Assembly: GCF_000765475.1 (NCBI RefSeq)
Contig: NZ_JRHO01000010.1
Span: 62,001-126,000 of the forward strand
Direction: 5' to 3'
Source: Methanococcoides methylutens
Lineage (GTDB): Archaea; Halobacteriota; Methanosarcinia; Methanosarcinales; Methanosarcinaceae
DNA length: 64,000 nucleotides
Shown here: positions 1 to 9,132 of the stretch, one piece after another
How positions within the stretch are numbered: position 1 is the stretch's first letter
Layout: each line of letters opens with the position of its first letter
Notes under the pieces: generated by a model
Seen by the model: only the letters and a program-made list of their open reading frames with translations
Told to the model about the DNA's origin: nothing
The model's database searches: none
Translations under genes and position numbers: made by a program

Positions 1-370
1 TATAGGCTCTGGTGACCCTTTCAAGTTCACCTCGGCTAAGTTCTTTGGTATTGGCCACGATACCGCCTTTTGCTCCACCGAATGGTATGTCAACAAGAGC
101 ACATTTTATGGTCATCAGAAAAGCGAGGTCCTGAAGATATTCAATGGTAAGGTCTGGATGATACCTTATTCCTCCCTTGGTGGGACCTCGGGCATCATTG
201 TATTGAACCCTGTGGCCGATGAACATCTTCATTCTTCCGGAATCCATGCGAACAGGGAAATGTACTGTAAAAGAACGTTTTGGCAGGTCTAGCAGGTCGA
301 TCTCTTCTCTTGACATGGCAAGGTCATCATAGAGGTATTCCATTTCCTGCATGCACAGTTTACAGGTCAT
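1..370 (-). CDS. gdhA: Glu/Leu/Phe/Val dehydrogenase, N-terminal part (cut by window edge)
   Basis: The reverse strand encodes the N-terminal ~123 residues of a glutamate dehydrogenase family protein, which interconverts glutamate and 2-oxoglutarate plus ammonia in the cytoplasm. The substrate-domain signature is clear: RVQYNDARGPTKGGIRYHP followed by DIPFGGAKGGI, which carries the family's conserved lysines. The reading frame runs off the left edge, so the NAD(P)-binding half is missing here. The start is the ATG at 368-370. The frame stays open upstream to a stop at 440-442, and a TTG at 410-412 would add 14 residues, so the start is uncertain. Cofactor preference cannot be judged from this part. 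Confidence 0.85.
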   Translation of the reverse strand, partial: MTCKLCMQEMEYLYDDLAMSREEIDLLDLPKRSFTVHFPVRMDSGRMKMFIGHRVQYNDARGPTKGGIRYHPDLTIEYLQDLAFLMTIKCALVDIPFGGAKGGIVANTKELSRGELERVTRAY

Positions 371-655
371 TGCACTATCCGCATGGAACCTTTCGATTTT
401 ATTTTCTATCAAAATTGCACTTCCTGATCTTCCCTTATGCTAAATTCGAGTAATCGTTTTCCTTTACCAAAATGGAATGGCCAGTATTATATCAATTCTC
501 TGACTGGCAGTGACCTATGGTAATTTCCAATAGGTACAATATTTTATTGTTCTTAGAACTTATAACCTGAACTGATGTTCCATTAACATCAGCTACCTTC
601 CGCCAGCTATCTGGTATGAAAACTATTACCATCAAGTAGTATCAGGTATCTATCA

Positions 656-2950
656 TCAACCATAGACCGGGCTTTCTATCTCTCTGGACCTCTTTGTCTT
701 CAGGTCGCCTTTAAGATCCTCGTAATATTTCATGGTGTCAGAGGTGACAGATGTTCCCGTTTCAGCAATAGCTTTCAGGAAGTGTTTTTGTGAAACTTCT
801 TTTGCCATGAGGTCTTCACGAAGGGCAAAGCGTCCTGCTTTTTTACAGACCGCAGCAACATCAGCTCCGGTATATTTGTCTGTTGAAGTCACGAGTTCCT
901 CTATATTGACATCACTTGCAAGTGACATCTTTTTGGTGTGGACCGCAAAGATCTTACGCCGTGTGGGCAGGTCAGGCACAGGGACAAGTATGAGCTCATC
1001 AAATCTTCCCGGGCGGAGAAGTGCCGGATCGATGATGTCAGGTCTGTTCGTAGCACCCACGATCACAACACCGTGGAGTTCTTCAAGACCGTCAAGTTCC
1101 GAGAGTAACTGGTTCACGATACGTTCAGTAACCTGTGGTTCTCCCATTGCTCCTCCGCGTATGGGTGCAAGTGCATCAAGCTCATCAAGGAAAACGATGG
1201 ATGGTGCTACCTGACGTGCACGGGCGAACATTTCTGAGATGTGCTTTTCAGATTCTCCATACCATTTTGAAAGCAGGTCACTTCCCTTTGAGGTTATAAA
1301 ATTAGCATTGGATTCATGTGCAATAGCCTTTGCCAGCATGGTCTTCCCGGTTCCAGGTGGTCCATAGAGCAATACTCCTTTTGGAGCTTCCACTCCGATA
1401 CGCTGGAATGATTCCGGATTTTTAAGAGGCCATTCTACAGCTTCCTTGAGTAGCTCCTTTACATCTTCCAGTCCTCCGACATCCTCCCATCCTACATTTG
1501 GCGTCTCGATCATGATCTCGCGCATGGCGGAGGGTTCCACATCTTTCTGTGCCAACTTAAAATCTTCTGAGGTAACACTCAGCTTTTCAAGGATCTCGGC
1601 AGGGATGTGTTCTTCTTCAAGGTTGATCTGGGGAAGTATCTTTCTGAGCGAGCTCATTGCCGCTTCACGACAAAGTGCTGCAATATCGGCTCCCACAAAA
1701 CCATAGGTGGTTTCAGCCAGTGTTTTAAGGTCCACGTCATCTGCAAGTGGCATTCCGCGGGTATGTATCTGGAATATTTCCAGCCGTCCGTCCTGATCAG
1801 GTACATGTAGCACTATCTCACGATCGAACCTTCCGGGACGGCGCAGTGCCATGTCTAAAGCTTCCGGACGGTTGGTTGCACCAATAACGATGACATTTTT
1901 ACGTTCCTTCAGGCCGTCCATCAATGAAAGAAGCTGTGAGACTACCCTCCTTTCGACCTCTCCGGTAACTTCTGCTCTCTTCGGTGCGATGGAATCGATC
2001 TCGTCAAGGAATATGATGGCTGGTGCATTCTTCTCGGCATCATCGAATATCTCACGAATCTGATGTTCGGATTCACCATAGTATTTTGACATTATCTCGG
2101 GACCGTTGATGGATACGAAATAAGCATCTGATTCATTGGCCACTGCTCTTGCCAGCATTGTCTTCCCGGTCCCGGGCGGGCCATGCAGCAGCACACCTCT
2201 TGGTGGTTCTATTCCCAGCCGGTCAAATAGCTCCGGGTGCTTTAATGGCAACTCGATCATTTCCCTTACTTTGGAAATAGCCGGTTTAATGCCTCCAAGA
2301 TCCTCATACATTACAGTAGGTATCGACTGCTCTGGAGGGAGCTCTACAGCTTCGGGTAGTAACTGAAGTTCTGTTATTTCAGTGATCTTGACAATGCCCT
2401 TTGGGGATGTTGAGACTACCTGCATCTTGATCTCGCCCAAACCGAACGATAGGTCAAAAATGTCACTGAACATGTCCTCAAGCATCATGCTTCGTGCAGG
2501 GCTTTCCTTTGACCTCTTGAAATGTGTGGTAGAGATGAAATCTCCTTTTGAGACTGTCCTGTTCCTGAAAACGGATGCAAGGATGTTACTTGAGGCTGAA
2601 ATGTGCATCCCTTTGCTCACAGGTGCGAGACTTACATTAATTGCTTCCTTCCAGTCTGCTTTTCTGACCTCGACATAATCTCCTATGCTAATCTTCGCGT
2701 TGGCACGTATAAGCCCGTCCATTCGGATAATATCAAGCCCGGAATCTGCAGGATTAGTGTTTATCGCAAGTGCAGATGTTGTACGATCTCCTTCGATCTC
2801 TACAACTCCGTATTCTTCAATACCAATCTTCTCTCTGTACACTGGATCGATGCGCACGATACCTTTTCCAACATCTTCCTGAGTTGCCTCAGCTACCTTT
2901 AGTTTGATGCTATCCCCGTTCGAATTGCCTTTCTCTACAATTGTTGGCAT
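656..2950 (-). CDS. cdc48: CDC48/VCP-family AAA ATPase (proteasome-linked unfoldase)
   Basis: A 764-residue double-AAA protein of the CDC48/p97/VAT family, which uses ATP to unfold proteins. The layout is an N domain (about 1-200), D1 with Walker A GPPGTGKT at about 257-264 and a DEID Walker B, and D2 with a second GPPGTGKT. D2 has DELD in place of the usual DEID. The chain ends in VYG, a hydrophobic-Tyr-X tail of the kind that docks ATPases onto the 20S proteasome; psmA lies 24 kb away. The ATG at 2948-2950 (protein start MPTIVEKG) is preferred over one 16 codons upstream because a GGGAGATAGGG Shine-Dalgarno stretch precedes it. The link between N domain and D1 is longer than in VAT. Confidence 0.93.
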   Translation of the reverse strand: MPTIVEKGNSNGDSIKLKVAEATQEDVGKGIVRIDPVYREKIGIEEYGVVEIEGDRTTSALAINTNPADSGLDIIRMDGLIRANAKISIGDYVEVRKADWKEAINVSLAPVSKGMHISASSNILASVFRNRTVSKGDFISTTHFKRSKESPARSMMLEDMFSDIFDLSFGLGEIKMQVVSTSPKGIVKITEITELQLLPEAVELPPEQSIPTVMYEDLGGIKPAISKVREMIELPLKHPELFDRLGIEPPRGVLLHGPPGTGKTMLARAVANESDAYFVSINGPEIMSKYYGESEHQIREIFDDAEKNAPAIIFLDEIDSIAPKRAEVTGEVERRVVSQLLSLMDGLKERKNVIVIGATNRPEALDMALRRPGRFDREIVLHVPDQDGRLEIFQIHTRGMPLADDVDLKTLAETTYGFVGADIAALCREAAMSSLRKILPQINLEEEHIPAEILEKLSVTSEDFKLAQKDVEPSAMREIMIETPNVGWEDVGGLEDVKELLKEAVEWPLKNPESFQRIGVEAPKGVLLYGPPGTGKTMLAKAIAHESNANFITSKGSDLLSKWYGESEKHISEMFARARQVAPSIVFLDELDALAPIRGGAMGEPQVTERIVNQLLSELDGLEELHGVVIVGATNRPDIIDPALLRPGRFDELILVPVPDLPTRRKIFAVHTKKMSLASDVNIEELVTSTDKYTGADVAAVCKKAGRFALREDLMAKEVSQKHFLKAIAETGTSVTSDTMKYYEDLKGDLKTKRSREIESPVYG

Positions 2951-3161
2951 ATCCCTATCTCCCACAGATATTCTAAATATATGATATGTCAACTTCAAGT
3001 ATTTATTATTGTTTGGAAGTAATGTGGGAGTTTTTCAAATGGGTTTGCAGAATTTACTTTAAATATATGCTATCGATAAACTTCCAGATAACAAATTCCG
3101 ACAGGAAAATGGTCATTGGCCATTGTGTAGGGTCAACATGGCCCTTAATCCCGGAACATTG

Positions 3162-3372
3162 TTACTCTTCACGCTCAAAATAAGAATATTTAATTGCACC
3201 AAGTGCTATCGTAGCGGCTCCAAATCCTTTTCTCCGAACGTTCGTCTCTTTGAATATCAGTGTCTCGAATACCACACTGAACAGTGCATTAAATCGTTTC
3301 ACGGAAATGACGTATGGGACTATCTGCATGCTCAATGCAATATTTACTGATACAGCGATTATTTGGATGCAT
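3162..3372 (-). pseudogene. C-terminal remnant of an EamA/DMT-family transporter
   Basis: The reverse-strand frame is open from 3372 to a stop at 3162-3164 and reads like the last two membrane helices of a drug/metabolite (EamA) transporter: MQIVPYVISVKR, then FETLIFKETNVRRKGFGAAT and a hydrophobic end (IALGAI). There is no start codon. An in-frame stop lies just upstream and the rest of the gene is absent, so this is a truncated gene. It ends about 10 bp from the integrase remnant at 3381, which suggests the break is the edge of an inserted or deleted segment. The family call rests on motif resemblance alone. Confidence 0.55.
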
Positions 3373-3380
3373 CTCTATAT

Positions 3381-3759
3381 TTAGATTAGGGTAAAAGCTT
3401 GCTTTTCCATCCACCGTTTTAAGTTGTTGTTCCGGGCCTGTTGAGGTGGTGGTTTCTTACCTTGGAGAAATGTCAAAGTACTGATTCAAGTTGTGGGTGG
3501 ATGTATCGTTCAAGTTGCTTTCGTTTAGCCTTCCTCTGAGCTTCCTCTGGCAAATGTCTGGTCCGTCTCTCCTTCATAATCCATTGGGGTTAGCATAGAG
3601 CCTTTAAACCTCTACGTATCGCATACCTGACCAGAAACAAACCTCTAATATTCCTGAGGTAATCTTTTTCAATGTTTGCAACCACTTATCATAGTCGAAA
3701 GGACCTAAGATCCGAACTCCTTTTACTTTGGCAGGCTTTATTGATCTCACCGGGAGAAT
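3381..3759 (-). pseudogene. Decayed archaeal tyrosine recombinase (integrase)
   Basis: Three adjoining reverse-strand reading-frame pieces join into one integrase-like sequence. Piece 1 contains KGVRILGPFDYDKWLQ and WSGMRYVEV, where the Arg matches the first catalytic Arg of the family. It ends in a TAA codon within RYVEV*RLYANP. After a frameshift, piece 2 reads ERRTRHLPEEAQRKAKRKQL. After a second break, piece 3 reads FLQGKKPP and NNNLKRWMEKQ, then stops. The C-terminal part with the HxxR box and catalytic Tyr is missing. The gene is clearly dead. Its position about 300 bp beyond the 3' end of tRNA-Glu, on the same strand, is typical of elements that integrate at tRNA 3' ends. Confidence 0.75.
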
Positions 3760-3857
3760 CTACGAATCAACAAAGCAAGCAATAGTAATAAGCCTACAAT
3801 TGCTATTCCGCCCATTCCCAATTTAACAATGAGTAATATCTCGTATGGGTTCATCAT
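3747..3857 (-). CDS. Possible 36-residue single-pass membrane peptide
   Basis: An open frame starts MMNPYEILLIVKLG and continues as one long hydrophobic helix (GIAIVGLLLLLALL) ending IRRFSR, a good transmembrane segment with a positive C-terminal end. An A/T-rich TATA-like stretch (TATAAAAG) lies about 30 bp upstream. No clear ribosome binding site is visible, and the 3' end overlaps the first bases of the integrase remnant in another frame. It may be a real micropeptide, a leftover of the decayed element, or chance. I recognise no family. Confidence 0.35.
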   Translation of the reverse strand: MMNPYEILLIVKLGMGGIAIVGLLLLLALLIRRFSR

Positions 3858-4049
3858 TCATGTTTATGCTTTAATAAAACTTAAACTTTTATAGACAATT
3901 ATCCGAAGATCTTGAAACGTCTGAGTTATTTGTGTGAATAGGCACCTCAAATACATTCTAGTGTGCACTCATCTCTTGAAAATCGGTTAAAATCTCTCGA
4001 AAAGCAGGTAGAATTGTTAGTAAAACCGTTATCCACAAAAGAAAATGTT

Positions 4050-4127
4050 TGGTGCTCCGGCCGGGATTCGAACCCGAGTTTTCAGCTCGAAAGGCTGGAA
4101 TGATTGACCGGACTACACTACCGGAGC
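4050..4127 (-). tRNA. tRNA-Glu (anticodon TTC), CCA encoded
   Basis: The reverse strand folds as a full tRNA: acceptor GCTCCGG/CCGGAGC with discriminator A, and a T arm with loop TTCGAAT. The anticodon loop CTTTCGA at 4087-4093 gives anticodon TTC at 4089-4091. The CCA end is in the DNA at 4050-4052. The outermost anticodon-stem pair (27:43) is a C·A mismatch; all other stem pairs are standard or G·U. No intron is seen. The 3' end faces the decayed integrase, so this tRNA is the probable old integration target. Confidence 0.95.
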
Positions 4128-4198
4128 ACGCTGTTTTTTGCTTACCTTGAAGCGACCCTAGTAGGCAGGTTTAGAATATAAACCTTTCGCCCCGTGGG

Positions 4199-4552
4199 TC
4201 ATTCTTCGTCTTTTTCTACCTCGTCTTCCATTTTTATCTGGTTGATCCAGGTGGAGAGTAGTTCGCAGATCTCGGGTTGGCAGGCTAATCTGCAGCCTGC
4301 GCAGGGTGAGAACATCTCTCCTGCTAGAAGAAGGTCAAAGGATTCTTCTTCCGGTTTAACTACTTTGATCAAATAGGTCCTGGCACCGTTGTTGACCGCA
4401 GACTCACGATATATGAGGTTTGCGTTCATCAACTTGGTGATGACCCTTGAACACTTGCGACTGTCGATCTCCAGCATCTTCCAGAGTTCGTTCTGGTAGA
4501 CACCGTCTTTGCTGTCGCCTATCAGTTTGAGAGTTTTTTCTTCTATTTCCAT
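4199..4552 (-). CDS. Winged-helix regulator with a C-terminal four-cysteine cluster
   Basis: A 117-residue protein. The first ~65 residues form a winged helix-turn-helix (a helix with GVYQNELWKMLEID, then SRVITKLMNANLI as probable recognition helix), as in small archaeal MarR/Lrp-like regulators. A cysteine cluster follows, CAGCRLACQPEIC (CX2CX3CX4C), which should bind an Fe-S cluster or zinc. The tail is very acidic. It is probably a DNA-binding protein that senses redox state or metal; target and ligand are not known from the sequence. It is transcribed in the same direction as the Sm-like gene upstream, 25 bp away. Confidence 0.75.
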   Translation of the reverse strand: MEIEEKTLKLIGDSKDGVYQNELWKMLEIDSRKCSRVITKLMNANLIYRESAVNNGARTYLIKVVKPEEESFDLLLAGEMFSPCAGCRLACQPEICELLSTWINQIKMEDEVEKDEE

Positions 4553-4577
4553 GGTCTATGTCCGGAAAATAAAAGTT

Positions 4578-4829
4578 TTAGTTTTCTACAGGTACGATCA
4601 GGATTATGTTGTTTCCTCTCAATACAACGGAACCAAGAGAGCGCAGGCGCTGTCCGTCAGCTATCTCAACAGTGTCCACAAGGTGAAGGTTAAGGTAATC
4701 GTCAGCACTTTCTAATGTACCTTCAAGAATATGCTGGTTACCTTTCATCTCTACCTGGACCTTAGATCCTACCAATTTCTGAACTTTCTTATTTGGGAAC
4801 AAGATCGTATCCTCACACGTATTATTCAA
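4578..4829 (-). CDS. Sm-like (LSm/SmAP) RNA-binding protein
   Basis: An 83-residue protein made almost entirely of one Sm fold. The Sm1 part holds GSKVQVEMKGNQHILEGTLE and DDYLNLHLVDT. The Sm2 part has the RGNNI signature within GSVVLRGNNIILI. Archaeal Sm proteins form rings that bind U-rich RNA, and oligomers would be expected here. The start at 4829 adds an N-terminal tail of about 15 residues before the fold, and no strong ribosome binding site marks it. The winged-helix gene follows 25 bp downstream, so the two may be co-transcribed. Confidence 0.88.
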   Translation of the reverse strand: MNNTCEDTILFPNKKVQKLVGSKVQVEMKGNQHILEGTLESADDYLNLHLVDTVEIADGQRLRSLGSVVLRGNNIILIVPVEN

Positions 4830-5008
4830 AGATAATTAACAATATGATCTGCAATATGTATTACTACGTATTGGAAAAAGTAAACTGTCCAACCTACTAT
4901 TTATTACTACCGATTAGAAAGCCGAATAAGCTTCCATTATGCTATTATTATAGTAGATATGCAGCTAACTTCTTCAAGTTTAATTTTAGTCTTAATTTTA
5001 ATTTAGTT

Positions 5009-5380
5009 TTAGATATATCCCTGTATCTCGGATGTATCCTCAGGCTGCTTCATTTTTGGTGGCTGCTTCTGCACTCTGGTGATCGGTCCGAACATTGCCT
5101 CATAGTCGCGGATGTGCTGCTCAAGCCAGTGGGAAAGCTCCAGTGCCGCAAGAGGGGATAATATCACTTCTGTCTCAATGCTTCTCTGGACCACCTGTGA
5201 ATTAGATGACTTGTCGAATCCCTTTGGGCTGTCATTGTAGAAGCCGATCCTGAAGTCATATGGGCTATGTCCTCCAAGTGCACCGATTGCATAAACCTGT
5301 TTGAAGTCCTCAGGTTTCCTGATCTCGATCTTCAACTTCTTTGCCACTTTACCTTCAGGATTCTTTTTCTCTTCTGTCAT
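5009..5380 (-). CDS. DUF3467-family protein
   Basis: A 123-residue soluble protein starting MTEEKKNPEGKVAKK. The core has VYAIGALGGHSPYDFRIGFY, then a segment ending VILSPLAALELSHWLEQHI, the pattern of the DUF3467 family, whose function is not known. The Q/P-rich tail is probably disordered. The start chosen is the ATG at 5378-5380, nine bases after AAGGA. Another ATG two codons upstream sits too close to that site, and the longest open frame (to 5437) has no ribosome binding site. It lies about 90 bp downstream of the helicase gene on the same strand. Confidence 0.7.
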   Translation of the reverse strand: MTEEKKNPEGKVAKKLKIEIRKPEDFKQVYAIGALGGHSPYDFRIGFYNDSPKGFDKSSNSQVVQRSIETEVILSPLAALELSHWLEQHIRDYEAMFGPITRVQKQPPKMKQPEDTSEIQGYI

Positions 5381-5474
5381 GGTCATGTATCCTTCAAAAG
5401 CCATACCTAATTTGGAAAAGTAATTGTTACCATACATTAAAAGGTTTTGTTATTATTGATCCAAAGGGCGGTCT

Positions 5475-7952
5475 TCATCTCACGATAAGCTTCTTAAGGT
5501 GCTTCGCTGAACTTGCCAGGTCCTTCTTTGAATAAGCCTTTGCGATCTTTTCAACAGCATCAAGGTTGCGTATCGCATCATCCAGGTATCCAAGCAGGTC
5601 TCCCGGGTACGCAGTAATGCCATATTTGTCCTCAAGGTAGTTCACGATCTGTATGGGGTCATAACCATCCACCCTCAGGTTAATGATCTTCTCTGAGAAC
5701 AATCTCTCAGGACAACCACAATAAGGACTTTCCTTACAACCGCAGGTCAGGAAATCAGTAGCAAAGTTCAGGATCTGGTCCTGCATCTTCATCTCGAGCC
5801 TGGAAAGGTTCTCACCCTCAAGCACAATGTCCATGGAAGCTCCCTGGAACACCCTTGAAGGCATGTTGATCTTCAATGCAGTGGATATCTGCGCTGCGTA
5901 CTTGAAATAGACCGCTTCAAAGAACTCCAGGTTGGTTATTATTTCCACTGGCTGGTGATCGGAAAGTACTGCATCTCTTATCAGGAATGCCTTTGAAACA
6001 GAAAGGAAATGCCCGGCAGCAATGCTTCCTAACTTCGTAAGTGCTATGTTGTCCCCTTTGATGGTCAGGAACTTCTTTTTCTGGAGCCTTGAAAGGAGTG
6101 CCTTCAAAGAATAATTTGCAAGCATGCCCTTATGTATCGCCTCCAGGTCACGCTTTGATGATGTCACTGCAGCAGTGGCCAGGATCTCCTCCATCTGTTC
6201 CTCTTCGCCATATTCCACATCGGTGTGTTCCATCTCTCCGTTAAGGAGCTTGATGGCAACCTCCTCCTCTGTGCCGGTCTGCTCGCTTGTATAGCTCTTC
6301 TGTGGAGTAGCAAGTACCACTACCACGCCCCTGTCATGGAAATCCGGCCTTCCTGCACGTCCCAGCATCTGCAGGAACTCCTGCATGGTAAGCCACTCGA
6401 TACCCATTGAAAGGGATTCGAATATAACCTGTGATGCAGGGAAATCAACACCTGCTGCAAGTGCAGCGGTTGTGACCACGACGGGTAGCTCTCCTTTCTC
6501 AAAACGTCTCTCTACCTTCTTCCTCTCCTGCATGGAAAGGCCTGCATGGTATGGAGCAGTAGATATTGGAAGTGCCTGAGCTATTCGATGGCAGTTCCTT
6601 CGGGAATTTGTAAAAATGATCGTCTGTCCCTTGTGACCTTTGGATGATGTTTTGGCATACTCATCCTGCACAAGCTTTGACATAAGTCTGATCTTGTTGC
6701 TCTCCGGGCAGAATAACAGGTGCCGCTCAATAGGCACAGGCCTGTATTCATACTCCACAAGCTCGGCATTAAGCCTTTTTGCAAGCAGTTTCGGTTTAGC
6801 CACGGTTGCTGAAAGATATATGAACTGTGCACCAGATGCAACGTACTTCAGCCTTCCGATAAGCCCGTCCACTCTGTGGCCACGCTCTGCATCTTCGATC
6901 ATGTGGACCTCATCGATAACAACAGACCCTATCTGACCCAGAAGGTCGGAATCCTTGGATCTTAATATGTAGTCAAGACCCTCATATGTGGCCACAATTA
7001 TGTCCGAATCAAGTGTTCTTCGCATGGACTTTGTCTTCGATGTCCGTATCCTGGAACTTCCTACTCTTATGGATGCCTTAAGGCCGAGTTCAGAATATCT
7101 CTTATTGAACTGGTCATACTTCTGGTTCGCTAGTGCCACAAGTGGTACGAGATATAGCATCTTCCCCTGACCACGTATGATGTTCTCAATGCCGGCGATC
7201 TCTCCAATGAGCGTTTTTCCGGTAGCAGTTACCGATGTCACAAGCTGATTTCTGCGCTTTAACAGTCCCTTTTCCACCGAGAGGGATTGTACAGGCAGCA
7301 GTGTATCGGACTTCTTTAGTAATATCTTCTTAAACTTCTTTGACAGAGGTATGTCCTTTATCTTTATCTGCGTGAACTGAGTCTGAGCTTCTATCGTATC
7401 AAAACGTGTGTACTCAAGGTCAAGGTCTTCCGGGCTTAACATGCCTATTGTGCGGTCAAGGTCCCGTGTGGTGAGCATGATCTGCTGGATCCGTTCTGCT
7501 GCTTCATCTCCGAAATAGCTATGTGCATTTCGAAGTGCACGGTCCAGTTCTTCTTTTGCACATTCCTCACAAATAAGCTCATGATGGTATTTGATGGATT
7601 TTTTATTAATAAAGTTGAATCTCTTTTTCAAAAGGCAGAACCTGCACACATGTGCATGCTCCCAATCAAGATGGAAACCTGCAAGTAGCTCCTTAACATC
7701 CTCTGCTCCCTTCTTCTCGCTTTCGATGTCGATGAGAATACGTTCTGACATCCTTAGCAGGTCTATGAACTCTTGAGGTGGCCTGAGTTCGTCCTTTTCA
7801 TCCCTGAATATACGGAACTTATGTGGACGTGGGCCTGCGTCTGTTTTTCTAAGGATAAGCTCTCCGGTGAACTGGGGGAGTCGTTTCCTGTCCTTAATGG
7901 CCATTACAATGACCTTGGCCTTTTCGGCCTTGAGAAATGTCCACAGAGTCAT
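5475..7952 (-). CDS. Archaeal SF2 DEAD/DEAH-type helicase with zinc-binding N-terminal region (DUF5814 type)
   Basis: An 825-residue superfamily 2 helicase. The N-terminal ~200 residues carry two CXXC pairs (C103/C106 and C128/C131), probably a zinc site. The motor has motif I ATGKT at 243-247, DEVH as motif II, SAT as motif III, and QMLGRAGRPD as motif VI, the Ski2/Hel308-like pattern. A second Cys cluster (CGCKESPYCGC) lies near the C terminus. It should unwind nucleic acid using ATP; DNA or RNA cannot be told from sequence. The start at 7952 keeps the conserved-looking KAKVIV segment. An ATG at 7904 after AAGGT is an alternative. It diverges from the KaiC-like gene. Confidence 0.87.
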   Translation of the reverse strand: MTLWTFLKAEKAKVIVMAIKDRKRLPQFTGELILRKTDAGPRPHKFRIFRDEKDELRPPQEFIDLLRMSERILIDIESEKKGAEDVKELLAGFHLDWEHAHVCRFCLLKKRFNFINKKSIKYHHELICEECAKEELDRALRNAHSYFGDEAAERIQQIMLTTRDLDRTIGMLSPEDLDLEYTRFDTIEAQTQFTQIKIKDIPLSKKFKKILLKKSDTLLPVQSLSVEKGLLKRRNQLVTSVTATGKTLIGEIAGIENIIRGQGKMLYLVPLVALANQKYDQFNKRYSELGLKASIRVGSSRIRTSKTKSMRRTLDSDIIVATYEGLDYILRSKDSDLLGQIGSVVIDEVHMIEDAERGHRVDGLIGRLKYVASGAQFIYLSATVAKPKLLAKRLNAELVEYEYRPVPIERHLLFCPESNKIRLMSKLVQDEYAKTSSKGHKGQTIIFTNSRRNCHRIAQALPISTAPYHAGLSMQERKKVERRFEKGELPVVVTTAALAAGVDFPASQVIFESLSMGIEWLTMQEFLQMLGRAGRPDFHDRGVVVVLATPQKSYTSEQTGTEEEVAIKLLNGEMEHTDVEYGEEEQMEEILATAAVTSSKRDLEAIHKGMLANYSLKALLSRLQKKKFLTIKGDNIALTKLGSIAAGHFLSVSKAFLIRDAVLSDHQPVEIITNLEFFEAVYFKYAAQISTALKINMPSRVFQGASMDIVLEGENLSRLEMKMQDQILNFATDFLTCGCKESPYCGCPERLFSEKIINLRVDGYDPIQIVNYLEDKYGITAYPGDLLGYLDDAIRNLDAVEKIAKAYSKKDLASSAKHLKKLIVR

Positions 7953-8047
7953 TTTCGGGTTTCAAAGAGATGTACTTGTATATAAATCATGTTTATTTAG
8001 GGATCTAACAATTGGATGTATTTTGTGTGTTCACATGTGTTCATACC

Positions 8048-8056
8048 TTTTATATG
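8048..8056 (+). promoter_or_regulatory. TATA box of the KaiC-like gene
   Basis: TTTTATATG lies 69 bp before the ATG at 8125 in an A/T-rich divergent intergenic region. Transcription would be expected to start about 25 bp downstream, giving a leader of roughly 45 nt. This is inferred from position and composition only. Confidence 0.5.
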
Positions 8057-8124
8057 CATGTACATGCCTACATTTAATTAAGTATGCCGAATCTGATCGT
8101 GTAATCGACATGGGGTGTAAAAAA

Positions 8125-9060
8125 ATGTCAAGTCAACTTTCTGTGGGTACGGAGGTAATAATAACTCCAAGAACGTCGCAACATAAAGTAGCGGCGGAAC
8201 CAGAGTTATCTCTTACAGAAGATGCCCATGTCCAGAGGAAGGTTGAGCTGCGTACTGTCACGAAGGAAACTGCTCCTGTAACTGAAACAAAGGCTGTCGG
8301 TGAGATCCCCGTAAAAAATGAGGTGAGAGGCGTCCAAAAGAATGTCTGCAATGGTCCTGTTGTCGTTCCAACTGGCATCTATGTATTGGACAGAACTCTT
8401 GGGGGAGGCCTCCCTCTTAATTCCATGGTCTATTTCTCTGCAGATCCAAGGTCTATGTCAGAAGTATTCTTTTACGAGTTTACACAATCTCGTAAAACCT
8501 ATTACTTTACCACTGGACGCAGGCCGAAATATGTACGCCAGGATATTATGAACCAGAATCTGGATACTTCAAATATCATATTTGTGGACATCTACAGTGA
8601 GTATTATTTTACTTCCATGGGGGACATGGTGGATAATCTGGGTAATAGGCACATTGATTCCAAGATCATAGAGTATGCCGAATATAATTTGCACACCATC
8701 CTGAATGATTCACAAGGTGAAGAGATCAATATTATTTTTGATAATTTCTCGTTCTTCATGAACCTCAATGTGAATCCTGGACTTCTCAAGCGTCTGCTCA
8801 ATCTTCTCTATGAGACCACAAAGGAAGCAAACAGCATTACATTCCTCTATTCTTTGAAAGGAAGCCATGATGAACGGGCGGAAAACGAGATTCTCAATGC
8901 ATCAGATGTTATTTTTGATGTAGATGTTGAAAAACATCCTGATAAGCTCATGAGCAAGCTTTCGATCCCAAAGATACGTGGAATGGCACCTGAAACAGAT
9001 GTTATCAAGTTCAATGTCTCAGAAGGCATCAACATTGATACATCAAAGGATATTGCTTAA
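8125..9060 (+). CDS. KaiC/RadA-like protein with a degenerate P-loop
   Basis: A 311-residue protein. Residues 1-75 are a polar, probably flexible tail. The rest resembles KaiC/RadA-type RecA-fold proteins: TGIYVLDRTLGGGLPLNS at about 83-100, and a Walker B-like strand INIIFDNFSF at 201-210. Where the Walker A loop should be, the sequence is FSADPRSMSE, which lacks GKT/S, so it probably does not hydrolyse ATP normally. It may be a signalling or scaffold relative. The ATG at 8125 is chosen because GGGGTG lies eight bases upstream; the longer open frame overlaps the divergent helicase gene. A poly-T tract follows the stop. Confidence 0.65.
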   Translation: MSSQLSVGTEVIITPRTSQHKVAAEPELSLTEDAHVQRKVELRTVTKETAPVTETKAVGEIPVKNEVRGVQKNVCNGPVVVPTGIYVLDRTLGGGLPLNSMVYFSADPRSMSEVFFYEFTQSRKTYYFTTGRRPKYVRQDIMNQNLDTSNIIFVDIYSEYYFTSMGDMVDNLGNRHIDSKIIEYAEYNLHTILNDSQGEEINIIFDNFSFFMNLNVNPGLLKRLLNLLYETTKEANSITFLYSLKGSHDERAENEILNASDVIFDVDVEKHPDKLMSKLSIPKIRGMAPETDVIKFNVSEGINIDTSKDIA

Positions 9061-9086
9061 TTTCCTTTTTATTTTCTTCTTTTTTA
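9061..9086 (+). terminator. T-rich terminator after the KaiC-like gene
   Basis: Directly after the stop codon come several runs of T (up to six). Such tracts terminate archaeal RNA polymerase. The converging phosphorylase gene ends at 9133. Confidence 0.5.
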
Positions 9087-9132
9087 AATTCTATTTAATT
9101 AGCCTTAAGCTTGGAATTCGATCAGAATAAGC

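Noticed and set aside
3123-3350. Plus-strand open frame of 75 codons
   Set aside because: It overlaps the transporter remnant on the other strand and has no ribosome site or family resemblance.
4830-5008. Possible small gene between the Sm-like and DUF3467 genes
   Set aside because: The frames here are A/T-rich, lack starts with ribosome sites, and look like spacer sequence.
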